This document shows, in pieces, positions 41,715 to 49,972 of a stretch of 64,000 nucleotides of DNA; position 1 is the stretch's first letter; the number at the start of each line of letters is the position of its first letter. The position numbers and the translations under genes were made by a program. The notes under the pieces are model-generated. The model was not told where the DNA came from and did no database searches. It saw only the letters and a program-made list of their open reading frames with translations. The DNA comes from Nitratireductor alexandrii (GTDB taxonomy: Bacteria; Pseudomonadota; Alphaproteobacteria; Rhizobiales; Rhizobiaceae): the NCBI RefSeq assembly GCF_004000215.1, contig NZ_RBVY01000003.1, positions 124,001-188,000 of the forward strand, written 5' to 3'.

Positions 41715-43139
41715 ATGCTTCAGACCTCGCCAGCCGGCCTTCGCCGCCACGCGTTAGCGTTTGTGCTCGCCATCGTCGTCGGGCTCGTTCTCGTGTTCTG
41801 GCACAGTTCGACGGCCACCGCCCGCGACGGGGCGCTGCTCGTCAATCCCCGGCAGCAGGCGACGCCGGAACCGAAGCCGAAAAAAGTCGAAACCAGAAAA
41901 GCCCCGGCAGCCGCCCAACCGGCAAAAACCACGCGCAAGAAGGCGACGACGCCGCGCAGCGCCACGCGCAAGCCGACGCGGCGCAAGACCCGGGCACGTG
42001 TACCCAGCGAAACCGCGCCAAGCGGTAGCCCGCCCACAGGCGAAACCCGCTTCGTCGCCGACGAAGTAATCGTGCGTTACCGGCTTGCCGCCGCGCAACC
42101 GGCGATGGACGCTCTGGTGCGGCGCCTCAATCTGCGCCATATCGAGGGTCGAACCTTCGCGCTTGCCGGCATCACCGTTCATCGCTACGCCATTGTCGGC
42201 GGCTCGCCGGTCACAACGGTGATCGCCGCCCTGGAGGCCGATCCAACGGTGGTCTACGCCCAGCCCAACTATCTCTACGAGCTGGCCCAGGCTGCTGCCG
42301 CCGCGTCCGGCGGCCCGCAATACGCGCTCACCAAGATGGCGATCGAGGCCGCCCAGGCCGTCACGACCGGCAAGGATGTGCCGGTTGCCGTGATCGATTC
42401 GGCCATCGACGTCGCCCATCCCGAACTGGAGGCGGCCTCGGTGGAAACCGCCGACGTTACCGGCAATGCCCCGGAGCCGCACCAGCACGGCAGCACCATC
42501 GCCGCACTGATCGCCTCGCGCGGCACGTTGCGCGGCATCGCACCGGACGTGAGGATGCTCGGCATTGCCGCCTTCGACGTCGACAGGGCTTCCGGCACGG
42601 TCAACAGCAGTTCGTGGCGGGTCGCCGCGGCCATTGACCATGCTTATGAATGGGGTGCCCGCCTGGTCAATATGAGCTTCGCCGGCCCAAAGGACCCGCT
42701 GATCGCGCGCAGCGTCGCCGGCATGGGGCGACGCGGCATGATCGCGGTCGCGGCCGCCGGCAATGCCGGCCCCGAGGCGCCGCCGCTCTACCCGGCCGCC
42801 TATGCCGGGGTGATCGCGGTAACCGCGACCGACCGCGACGACGCCGTGTTCGCGAAGGCCAATCGGGGCGACTATGTCGCGCTCGCCGCACCCGGTGTCG
42901 AGATTCTCGGCATCGCGCCAGGCGGACGCTATGTCGTGTCGTCCGGCACCTCTCTGGCGGCGGCCCATGTCAGCGGACTGGCCGCGCTGCTGCTCGGCCG
43001 CGCCAAGAGCCTGTCAGCCAAAGCGCTTCTCGACGCGCTGGCGGCGTCCTCGCACGACCTCGGCGACCCCGGCGTCGATCCGGTCTACGGCGCCGGCCTG
43101 CCCGATGCCGGCAGCGCCATAAGCCAGTTCGGGTCCTGA
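41715..43139 (+). CDS. membrane-anchored S8 (subtilisin-like) serine protease
   Basis: The 474-residue protein (start at ATG 41715; a TTG at 41682 with GGAGTAGG upstream is an alternative) has a signal anchor at about residues 13-30. A Lys/Arg/Pro-rich linker (40-105) and a propeptide-like I9 domain (about 112-188) follow, then the protease core. The catalytic triad is visible: Asp228 in VAVIDSA, His258 in HQHGST, Ser413 in SSGTSLAAAH, with oxyanion Asn350 in AAAGNAGP. All are intact. It heads the cluster with a secreted protein, an ECF sigma factor and an anti-sigma factor, so it may act in that signalling path. The protease would face the periplasm. Confidence 0.88.
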   Translation: MLQTSPAGLRRHALAFVLAIVVGLVLVFWHSSTATARDGALLVNPRQQATPEPKPKKVETRKAPAAAQPAKTTRKKATTPRSATRKPTRRKTRARVPSETAPSGSPPTGETRFVADEVIVRYRLAAAQPAMDALVRRLNLRHIEGRTFALAGITVHRYAIVGGSPVTTVIAALEADPTVVYAQPNYLYELAQAAAAASGGPQYALTKMAIEAAQAVTTGKDVPVAVIDSAIDVAHPELEAASVETADVTGNAPEPHQHGSTIAALIASRGTLRGIAPDVRMLGIAAFDVDRASGTVNSSSWRVAAAIDHAYEWGARLVNMSFAGPKDPLIARSVAGMGRRGMIAVAAAGNAGPEAPPLYPAAYAGVIAVTATDRDDAVFAKANRGDYVALAAPGVEILGIAPGGRYVVSSGTSLAAAHVSGLAALLLGRAKSLSAKALLDALAASSHDLGDPGVDPVYGAGLPDAGSAISQFGS

Positions 43140-43236
43140 GGCACAACGCACGCGCGCATCGACCCCGCACAAGAAAAAATATTCTTAGAAAATTCAATGG
43201 CTTGAAGAAGAAGGCGGCTTTTTCTCCGCGGTTTGT

Positions 43237-43262
43237 GAACCTTTTGCCACCCCGTCGCGACC
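43237..43262 (+). promoter_or_regulatory. candidate ECF-type promoter of the secreted protein gene
   Basis: GAACC (43237-43241), a 16-base gap and CGACC (43258-43262) resemble the GAAC/CGT-like promoters of ECF sigma factors; an alternative -10 CGTC is at 43253. No sigma-70 pair is evident nearby. This is weak evidence on its own. Confidence 0.25.
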
Positions 43263-43310
43263 AACGGACATGGCTTTCGGGCCTGGCAAGAAGAAACCCT
43301 GGAGGACACC

Positions 43311-43688
43311 ATGCTGACCAAACTGCTCACCACCGCGATCGTATCCGGTCTTATCGCCACCGCTGTCGCACCCGCCGCAGCCTATGCCCGCGACGGCGCC
43401 GGGCTTCCGTTTGCCCGCATGCACAACCCCGACGGCTCGAGCGTCACCTCGCGCGGCCGCCGCGACGGTTCGCGTCTTGAGACCCACCGCAACAAGCGCG
43501 GCAAGATCGTGAAGCGGATCCCGCACCGCAAACCCATGCTGCGCAAGGGCAAGCGCCGCAGCGTGCCCTGGGCGAGCTCCTACGACCGGCGCACTGGCAC
43601 CAGCATCACCGCGATCGGCAACGGCAATGGCACCCGCACCGTCATCACCTTCGGCATCGGCGGTTTCGGTATCCATATTTCGCGCTGA
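43311..43688 (+). CDS. small basic secreted protein
   Basis: The 125-residue product has a signal peptide (cut near residue 25 after AYA) and a very basic mature part (KRGKIVKRIPHRKP, LRKGKRR). It ends in a Gly-rich segment with alternating hydrophobic residues (VITFGIGGFGIHI) and a C-terminal SR. I do not recognise a family. It starts with GGAGGACACC before the ATG and lies between the S8 protease and the ECF sigma factor. It could be a protease substrate, a secreted signal or the regulon output. A GC hairpin (43705-43732) follows. Confidence 0.65.
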   Translation: MLTKLLTTAIVSGLIATAVAPAAAYARDGAGLPFARMHNPDGSSVTSRGRRDGSRLETHRNKRGKIVKRIPHRKPMLRKGKRRSVPWASSYDRRTGTSITAIGNGNGTRTVITFGIGGFGIHISR

Positions 43689-43704
43689 ACACGGTGAAAA
43701 CCGG

Positions 43705-43732
43705 CATCAGGCTCGCCGTTCCCGGCGGGCCT
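43705..43732 (+). terminator. hairpin between the secreted protein and the ECF sigma gene
   Basis: TCAGGCTCGCC, loop GTTCCC, GGCGGGCCTGA forms 11 pairs including one G-U. It lies 17 bases after the stop. There is no T-run, so partial termination or an attenuator that lowers sigma-factor expression is possible. Confidence 0.4.
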
Positions 43733-43865
43733 GACGTCGCGATAGATCGGAGACCGGCCATGAAGGCGCCGCATGTTTCACCTGGACCAAAACATCGGCT
43801 AGGCTGCACCGATACGCTCATGCGGTCGCGGCAGCCGCCGACCGCCGGGAGGGCCAGCCACGCCG

Positions 43866-44432
43866 ATGCAGGGTGCGCAGGAAACGGATACGGTCTTGTT
43901 GAGCCGGATCGGCACGGGCGACCGTGCGGCCATGCAGACGCTTTACGCGCGCCATTCCAAGCGGCTCTATCACTATCTGCTGCGTTTGACCCGCGACGGC
44001 GCCGTGGCCGAGGATCTGGTCAACGACGTCTTCGTCGATTTGTGGAAGGGCGGCAGCACGTTCGAGGGCCGCGCCCAGGTTTCGACCTGGCTGCTGGCGA
44101 TCGCCCGCTACAAAGCGCTCTCGGCGCTGCGGCGCCAAAAACCGACCGTCCAGTCCGACGCGGCGCTGGAAAACTGGGAGGAACCGGGCGACACGCCGGA
44201 AGTGGCCGCGCAGAAAGCGGACAAGGGCAAGAGATTGCGCGCCTGCATCGAGCAGCTCTCCGTCGAGCACCGCGAGGTGATCGATCTGGTCTACTACCAG
44301 GAAAAGTCGGTCCGCGAGATCAGCGACATCGTCGGGATCCCCGAGGCGACCGTCAAGACGCGCATGTTTTACGCCCGCAAGAGCCTTTCGGCGCTGATGG
44401 CGCGGGCGGGACTTGATAGAGGTTGGCCATGA
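43866..44432 (+). CDS. ECF-type RNA polymerase sigma factor
   Basis: The 188-residue protein contains region 2 (about residues 20-90, with AEDLVNDVFVDLWKGG and TWLLAIARYKALSALRR) and region 4 (about 125-178, helix-turn-helix SVREISDIVGIPEATVKTRM), with no region 1 or 3, as expected of ECF sigma factors. The start is the ATG at 43866 after GGGAGGG. Its stop overlaps the ATG of the anti-sigma factor (ATGA), so both are made together. Its promoters are unknown; the neighbouring secreted protein is a candidate target. Confidence 0.92.
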   Translation: MQGAQETDTVLLSRIGTGDRAAMQTLYARHSKRLYHYLLRLTRDGAVAEDLVNDVFVDLWKGGSTFEGRAQVSTWLLAIARYKALSALRRQKPTVQSDAALENWEEPGDTPEVAAQKADKGKRLRACIEQLSVEHREVIDLVYYQEKSVREISDIVGIPEATVKTRMFYARKSLSALMARAGLDRGWP

Positions 44433-45115
44433 CCCTGACCCATGACGAACGCGAGGCGCTGGAACTGCTGTTGCCATGGTACGCGGCCGGCACCCTCGAG
44501 GAAGAGGAGCGTCGGCGCGTCGAGGCCGCGCTCGAATCCGATGCTGGACTGGCCGACAGCCTCGCCCTGGTACGCCAGGATCGCGAGGCCGCGCTCGAGT
44601 TGATCGCCGAGGAGCCGGTTCCCACCTCGATGGCGGCGCGCTTCGAGGCCGCGCTCAATGCCACGCCGCACCCTGCCGAAACCCACCAGGCAAGGCCCGC
44701 CCGGTCTTTACAGGAAGGCCCTCTGGCCCGATTCGGCGCCTGGCTGTCGCAGCTTCTGTCGCCGCCGCGGCTGGCCGTTGCCGCTCTCGCCGCCGCCCTC
44801 CTGATCGCCGTTCAGGCCGGGCTGCTCGTCTCGCTGATCGGCACGGGCGAAGACGGGAACGGTTTCACGGTCGCCAGCGAAGAGGACGAGGGCGCGCAGG
44901 CCGGGGGGCTGGCGGTACTCGTCCAGTTCGCGCCCGATCTCGACATGGCCGCGCTCGCCGCCTTTCTCGACCGCGCGGGCGGGCGCATCGTCGACGGCCC
45001 GCTTCCGGGCGGCCTGTTCAAGCTGCGCTTCGCCGAGGCCGCCGATCAGGATACGCTGGCGGCGCGGCTGCGCGCCGAGCCGGCCTTGTTCGCCCTGGTA
45101 TTGCCGAGCGAATAA
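44429..45115 (+). CDS. membrane anti-sigma factor with propeptide-like periplasmic domain
   Basis: The 228-residue protein has an N-terminal sigma-binding segment with LLLPWYAAGTLEEEERRRVEAAL (about residues 12-36). It is of the zinc-less kind, since no HxxxCxxC is present. One membrane span follows (about 115-138), then an acidic linker and a C-terminal domain (160-228). That domain reads strand AVLVQF, helix AALAAFLDRAG, strand pair around GRIVDGPLPGGLFKLRF, helix TLAARLRAEP, strand FALVLP, like the I9 propeptide of subtilases. The upstream S8 protease carries the same layout. The ATG overlaps the sigma-factor stop. Confidence 0.85.
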   Translation: MTLTHDEREALELLLPWYAAGTLEEEERRRVEAALESDAGLADSLALVRQDREAALELIAEEPVPTSMAARFEAALNATPHPAETHQARPARSLQEGPLARFGAWLSQLLSPPRLAVAALAAALLIAVQAGLLVSLIGTGEDGNGFTVASEEDEGAQAGGLAVLVQFAPDLDMAALAAFLDRAGGRIVDGPLPGGLFKLRFAEAADQDTLAARLRAEPALFALVLPSE

Positions 45116-45173
45116 GTATGGCGGTCGCCCGCGCGAGAGCGCGACGCCGATAGCCGAATCGTGAAACGAAAAA

Positions 45174-45249
45174 TGGCACTCCCAAGGGGACTCGAACCCC
45201 TGTTTCCGCCGTGAGAGGGCGGCGTCCTAGACCACTAGACGATGGGAGC
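45174..45249 (-). tRNA. tRNA-Glu (anticodon CTC)
   Basis: Reading the minus strand gives acceptor GCTCCCA paired with TGGGAGT, a D arm with TAGTGGTCTAG, the anticodon loop CTCTCAC on stem CCGCC/GGCGG, a T arm with GGTTCGAATCC, discriminator G and an encoded CCA. The anticodon is CTC, reading GAG. The TTTTTCG run follows the 3' end. All stems are intact. Confidence 0.95.
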
Positions 45250-45496
45250 CCGGGAACCGCGCCGATATAGGCCTTCGCGCGAACAAATGCAACATCGCGC
45301 CGCGCCCAATCGACATTTCGCCGCGAGGAGCGGCACGCAGCGGTTTGCCGCTTGCGGGGTCAGCCTTGCCGGGGATCGACCGGGTCCCACAGATTGCCGC
45401 AGCGACTGTGTAACACGGCCGTCATGCGACACCTCTCACGCCGGGGCGCTTCGCGAAAGCACGAGACGGCGACGGTCGCGGTCCGGCGACGGGAAT

Positions 45497-45907
45497 TCAC
45501 TGAGCGCGGATGTCGTAGCGGCCCAGAAGCCGGCGCCCGCGCACATCGTAAATGTAGATCGCCGCCTGCCCGTCCGGCAGCGCGACATGCAGCGCGACCC
45601 GATCGCCCGACAGCGACTGCGACAGGATCTGCGCACCGGCAGGCAAGACGATCTCGGCTTCGACGAACGGCGTGTCGGCAGGTGCGGGAACCGGGCTGTC
45701 GCCGGCGGTTTCGGGCGCGTCGCCGGAAAAGCTCACCTTGTAGACAACCGCCCCGAGCACGGCCATAACGGCCACGAACAGGATTCCCAGATTGATCGCG
45801 ATGAACCGGACCAGCTTGCGGCGCACTTTTTCGGCAGCCGGATCGAGCGGCTTGTCTTCGGCTTCGTCGGAGGCAAATTGTGGTCGTTCCATGGACGGTA
45901 CTTCCAT
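45497..45907 (-). CDS. small single-span membrane protein, unknown function
   Basis: The 136-residue protein has an acidic N-terminal cytoplasmic part, one membrane segment (about residues 33-57, FIAINLGILFVAVMAVLGAV) and a C-terminal periplasmic domain with short beta-strands (LHVALPDGQAAIYIYDVRGRRLLGRYDI). Similar rhizobial proteins have been called fimbrial protein without evidence. The start is either the ATG at 45907 or the one at 45892; neither has a strong site. It is divergent from rluD and lies beyond the tRNA. Confidence 0.65.
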   Translation of the reverse strand: MEVPSMERPQFASDEAEDKPLDPAAEKVRRKLVRFIAINLGILFVAVMAVLGAVVYKVSFSGDAPETAGDSPVPAPADTPFVEAEIVLPAGAQILSQSLSGDRVALHVALPDGQAAIYIYDVRGRRLLGRYDIRAQ

Positions 45908-45975
45908 AGCGGACGGGCGATCATGACGAGCGCTCCTGATAGCCGAGGCACCACGCGATGGAAAGAGGCGTCGAC

Positions 45976-47010
45976 ATGAGGCAAAGTCACGCGGACATGC
46001 GCGCCGGCGACCAACGTCGCCTGATCGTCGCCGAAGGGGCCGCCGGCAGCCGGCTCGACCAGTGGCTCGCCGGCAGCCTGGACGGCGCGCTGTCGCGCAG
46101 TCGCATCCAGGGCCTGGTCAAGGCCGGCGCCGTCACGGTCGGCGACCAAGTGGTGCGTGAGCCCAAGCACAAGCTCGCCGCCGGCGATCGCGTCGCGCTG
46201 GTCCTGCCCGAGCCGGAACCGGCCGATCCGCAAGCCGAGGCGATCGCGCTCGACATCCTGTTCGAGGACGACCATCTGATCGTCATCAACAAGCCGGCCG
46301 GCATGGTCGTTCATCCCGCCGCCGGCAATTGGACCGGGACGCTGGTCAACGCACTGCTTCACCATTGCGGTCCATCCCTTTCGGGTGTCGGCGGGGTGCG
46401 TCGCCCCGGCATCGTGCATCGGCTCGACAAGGACACCAGCGGTGTGATGGTGGTGGCCAAATCCGACGCCGCCCATCGCGGCCTGGCCGCAGCCTTTGCC
46501 GATCACGGCCGCGACGGCACGCTCGAGCGTGCCTATGCGGCCTTCGCCTGGGGGGCGCCCGAGCGCGACACCGGCACGATCGAGGCTGCGCTCGGCCGGT
46601 CGTCGAAGGACCGCACCCGCCGCGCGGTGGTCGCGCCCGACCGTCCCGACGCCCGTCAGGCCGTCACCCACTACAAGGTGATCGAGCGCTATCGCGCCGC
46701 CGACGGCACGGCCGATGCGGCCGCCTTGCTCGACTGCCGCCTGGAAACCGGGCGCACCCACCAGATTCGGGTTCATCTCGCCCATATCGGCCACCCGTTG
46801 ATCGGCGACCCGGATTATGGCCGCGCCCTGCGGACCAAGGCCAACCGCCTGCGCGAACCGGCACGCGATCTGGCGCTCGCCTTTCCGCGCCAGGCGCTGC
46901 ATGCCCGCCTGCTCGGCTTCCGGCATCCGCTCAGTGGCGAAGCCATGCGCTTCGAAACCGCCTTGCCGGACGACCTCGCGCGCCTGGCGGCCTGCTTGCG
47001 TGCGCCATAA
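45976..47010 (+). CDS. rluD: RluA/RluD-family 23S rRNA pseudouridine synthase
   Basis: The 344-residue enzyme has an N-terminal S4 RNA-binding domain (SRLDQWLAGSL, SRIQGLVKAGAVTVG) and the catalytic domain with Asp in GIVHRLDKDTSG; the motif GRTHQIRVHLAHIGHPLIGD is typical of RluD. RluD modifies helix 69 of 23S rRNA. The start is the ATG at 45976 with AGAGGCG seven bases upstream; the ATG at 45958 would add six residues. rpoH follows downstream, a conserved neighbourhood. Confidence 0.93.
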   Translation: MRQSHADMRAGDQRRLIVAEGAAGSRLDQWLAGSLDGALSRSRIQGLVKAGAVTVGDQVVREPKHKLAAGDRVALVLPEPEPADPQAEAIALDILFEDDHLIVINKPAGMVVHPAAGNWTGTLVNALLHHCGPSLSGVGGVRRPGIVHRLDKDTSGVMVVAKSDAAHRGLAAAFADHGRDGTLERAYAAFAWGAPERDTGTIEAALGRSSKDRTRRAVVAPDRPDARQAVTHYKVIERYRAADGTADAAALLDCRLETGRTHQIRVHLAHIGHPLIGDPDYGRALRTKANRLREPARDLALAFPRQALHARLLGFRHPLSGEAMRFETALPDDLARLAACLRAP

Positions 47011-47065
47011 AAAGTTGATATTTTAAGTTCACTTTTGCGTGAAGGTGATTTTCGGCGGCAAAAAC

Positions 47066-47095
47066 CGTGAAATCGCCCGAATCCTACCTATATTT
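47066..47095 (+). promoter_or_regulatory. candidate sigma-32 promoter of rpoH
   Basis: CGTGAAA (47066-47072), a 14-base spacer and CCTATATTT (47087-47095) resemble alphaproteobacterial heat-shock promoters (CTTGAA/CCTATNT). CCTATAT is repeated at 47096-47102. This would make rpoH self-activated. It starts about 90 bases before the ATG. Confidence 0.45.
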
Positions 47096-47185
47096 CCTAT
47101 ATGGCTGCGGTGCGTCTTTTATGCGGCCGCGCCTCACAGGCCCGCCGGTCTCCGGGGGCAAAATCCATTGGAGGGAGGGTGCTTT

Positions 47186-48097
47186 ATGGCCCAGACATTA
47201 CCCAGTATCGTATCGGGAGAAGGCGGCCTCAGCCGCTATCTTGAGGAAATCCGCCGATTTCCCATGCTGCAGCCCGAAGAAGAATACATGCTCGCCAAAC
47301 GGTATCACGAACATGGCGACACCGACGCCGCACATCGGCTCGTCACCAGCCATCTGCGGCTCGTGGCCAAGATCGGCATGGGCTACCGTGGTTACGGCCT
47401 GCCGATCGGCGAAGTCATCTCGGAAGGCAATGTCGGCCTTATGCAGGCCGTGAAGAAATTCGAGCCCGAGCGCGGCTTTCGCCTCGCCACCTATGCGATG
47501 TGGTGGATCAAGGCGGCGATCCAGGAGTATATTCTGCGCTCCTGGAGCCTGGTCAAGATGGGCACCACGGCCAATCAGAAGCGGTTGTTCTTCAACCTGC
47601 GCAAGGTCAAGAGCAAGATTCAGGCGCTCGACGACGGCGATCTTAATCCCGAACAGGTGAGCGAGATCGCCACCCGGCTCAACGTCAGCGAGGAAGAAGT
47701 CATCTCGATGAACCGCCGGCTTTCCGGTGACGCCTCGCTCAACGCGCCGATCCGCGCGACGGAAGGCGAATCGGGCGAATGGCAGGACTGGCTGGTCGAT
47801 ACCAGCCGTTCGCAGGAAGAAATCCTGGTCGAGCAGGACGAGCTGGAAAACCGGCGCGGCATGCTCGGCGAGGCGCTCGACGTGCTCAACGAGCGTGAAA
47901 GGCGAATCTTCGAAGCCCGCCGCCTGTCGGAAGACCCGCTCACGCTCGAAGAGCTTTCGGGCGAATTCGACATCTCGCGCGAGCGCGTGCGCCAGATCGA
48001 GGTCCGCGCCTTCGAAAAGGTCCAGGAAGCCGTCAAGGCGGCGGCCAAGCGCAAGGATCAGGCCGTTCGCACCATTGATGCCGGCGCTGCCGCCTGA
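47186..48097 (+). CDS. rpoH: RNA polymerase sigma-32 (heat-shock) factor
   Basis: The 303-residue protein has region 2 (GEVISEGNVGLMQAVKKFEPERGFRL, ATYAMWWIKAAIQEYILRSW), the RpoH box NQKRLFFNLRK and region 4 with the helix-turn-helix LEELSGEFDISRERVRQIEVRA. The RpoH box marks it as sigma-32 rather than a housekeeping sigma. The start is the ATG at 47186 after GGAGGGAGGGTG. FtsH, the protease that degrades sigma-32 in characterised species, is encoded 3.4 kb away on the other strand. Confidence 0.95.
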   Translation: MAQTLPSIVSGEGGLSRYLEEIRRFPMLQPEEEYMLAKRYHEHGDTDAAHRLVTSHLRLVAKIGMGYRGYGLPIGEVISEGNVGLMQAVKKFEPERGFRLATYAMWWIKAAIQEYILRSWSLVKMGTTANQKRLFFNLRKVKSKIQALDDGDLNPEQVSEIATRLNVSEEEVISMNRRLSGDASLNAPIRATEGESGEWQDWLVDTSRSQEEILVEQDELENRRGMLGEALDVLNERERRIFEARRLSEDPLTLEELSGEFDISRERVRQIEVRAFEKVQEAVKAAAKRKDQAVRTIDAGAAA

Positions 48098-48349
48098 TTG
48101 CAGCGGCGCGGGCGGCGGCCTTGTCCGTGCGGGTCGCGTTCCCGCGAGCCGCGTCGCCGTTTGCATAGGTTTTTGAAGGCCTGACGGCTCTCCGAAGCTC
48201 ATTGTGACATCGAACGGCTTGAGCGCCGGGACTTGGGCGCGCGGCTGGGGCACGCCGCGATACGGATTCGACAGGTAAAGCCGGCGCTGCCTATCAGGAC
48301 CGCGACACTCACAGGCCGGCCGTTGCCGTCGCGCTCGACGATGAGAGAG

Positions 48350-49900
48350 CTATCCGCTGGAGGCGGCCTCCCACGCCTTCAACGCTTCGTCGAAGACCTT
48401 TTCCCCCGGTAGACCCTTTTCCATCGTCACCAATGCACGCCGGCCCGATTTGTAGACGATCGGCAGATCGATCCAGTTCTGGTCGCGCAGCATGCGCATG
48501 TTCTGCGCGATGTCGGTTTCGGCGTCGTTGAGCGCGACGAGGAAAAACCCGTCGGCGATCTTGGCGGGAATGCCGCGCAGCGGATTGCCGGCCGCCTGCT
48601 CGGTATCCTTCATCGTCATCCGGAGCACATTGTCGATCGGCCCGCTGGCGAAATTTTCCGGCGTCAGGAAGATCAGTTCCACGATATGGCTGGCCGGAAG
48701 GGTCTGGTCGGCGTTGCGGCGAATCGTCAAACGCAACTTCAGATCCTTGTCGGGAATGCTCGCCTCTGCGCGGATCGCAGGTTCCGGCGGCAGGTCGTTT
48801 CCGGGCGATTCCTGCGCCAGCGACCACACGACGGCCCCCGAATCGGCTGTGCCTTCCGCGACGGCCGTGCGTTCCTCGTAAAAGATCGCCTTCTGCGCCA
48901 CCGGTACGCCGGCCTCGGCGGCGGCGCCGGGCGTGCCGGCAGTGTCGCCCGCACCCGCCTCGCCCGTGCCCGGCAACGGTTCGCTGTCGGGCGGCGTAGC
49001 CGCGGCCATTGAGGTACCCTCGCCAACCGTCGCTTCCCCACCGGCCGGACCTTCGTCGGTCTCGCTGCCATCCGTGTTGAGGCGCTGGGTGAATTTCTGC
49101 GGCTCCTCGGCAGCCGTCTCGTCAGGCGCGACCGGATCCGGCGCCGCGGCCGTCTCCGCCTCCGGTTCAGGCTCGGGCGCCGGCGTTTCGGCGGCGGCCG
49201 TCTCCTCGGCCGCATCCTGTGCCGCGATTTCGGTTTCCCCAGATCCGAACAGGCCGGCGAACCCGTCCCTGTTGAGCCACATCGCGTAGGAGGCGCCACC
49301 GACAAGCACCACCACCGCGGCGGCAGCGACCCACCGGCCGACGGGCCGCTTGGCGCGATTGTCCGGCGGCGGGGGCGGCACGTCTTGCGGTACGAATTCG
49401 GCATCGCCCAGCGGCGGCACCTCTCCCTCCTCCGAGGGACCGTCCGCGTCGACCTCCGGTCCTTGAACCGGGTTGCCCGCAGGCGGCGAAGCGAGAACGG
49501 GGGCAGGTGCGGCCTCGGTGGCCGGCTTGACGGCCTCCGGCAACGGATCGGTCTTCGGCACCGCCGGCGCCGCGCTCGCCGCCGGCATGGCGGCGGCCAC
49601 GGGTTCGGTCTTCTCCGGCTTCGGTTTGGAAAGGTCGGCAAAAAGCGCGTCCAGTTCCGCGAGCGGATCGGAGGAATCGGCCGGCGCCTTCGCTTGGAAT
49701 TCGCGCTCGATTTCGCGAATGGCGTTTTCGAGCTGCTGGCGTTGACGTTCGGCAACGGCCTCAGGCGGCGGCGGATTCATGGCCGCCAGCTTGGCGCCAA
49801 TCGTCGCACGGGCCTTCTGATAGACCTTTTCACGAATTTCGGGCGTGGTTTCGCCGAGATTCCCGATCGTTTTTTTCAGAACCGCTACGAAATCTGCCAT
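48350..49900 (-). CDS. large Pro/Glu/Ala-rich single-span membrane protein
   Basis: The 516-residue product has a helical N-terminus (about residues 1-70, MADFVAVLKKTIGNLGETTP), a 100-residue Pro/Ala-rich stretch and one membrane span (about 190-208, WVAAAAVVVLVGGASYAMWL). It continues with a second acidic low-complexity region (Glu/Pro/Ala, about 215-340) and a C-terminal globular domain (about 350-516) with strands such as AKIADGFFLVALND. The domain lies outside the membrane if the N-terminus is cytoplasmic. It is downstream of purA. I cannot assign a family; homologues are often annotated merely as hypothetical or regulator-like. Confidence 0.75.
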   Translation of the reverse strand: MADFVAVLKKTIGNLGETTPEIREKVYQKARATIGAKLAAMNPPPPEAVAERQRQQLENAIREIEREFQAKAPADSSDPLAELDALFADLSKPKPEKTEPVAAAMPAASAAPAVPKTDPLPEAVKPATEAAPAPVLASPPAGNPVQGPEVDADGPSEEGEVPPLGDAEFVPQDVPPPPPDNRAKRPVGRWVAAAAVVVLVGGASYAMWLNRDGFAGLFGSGETEIAAQDAAEETAAAETPAPEPEPEAETAAAPDPVAPDETAAEEPQKFTQRLNTDGSETDEGPAGGEATVGEGTSMAAATPPDSEPLPGTGEAGAGDTAGTPGAAAEAGVPVAQKAIFYEERTAVAEGTADSGAVVWSLAQESPGNDLPPEPAIRAEASIPDKDLKLRLTIRRNADQTLPASHIVELIFLTPENFASGPIDNVLRMTMKDTEQAAGNPLRGIPAKIADGFFLVALNDAETDIAQNMRMLRDQNWIDLPIVYKSGRRALVTMEKGLPGEKVFDEALKAWEAASSG

Positions 49901-49972
49901 TCGTCGCCGACCTGTCCTTTCCTGTCCGTGCGGCGAACCGGCCCTGCCCCCGCCCCGCGCCGGTGCGCCAAA

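Noticed and set aside
41581-45250. Genomic island inserted at the 3' end of tRNA-Glu
   Set aside because: The cluster does lie on the 3' side of the tRNA, but I found no duplicated tRNA 3' fragment near the far edge (about 41.6 kb), no integrase and no change in base composition.
47096-47104. The CCTATAT direct repeat before rpoH as an independent tandem-repeat locus
   Set aside because: Only two copies exist; it is better explained as two overlapping -10 elements.
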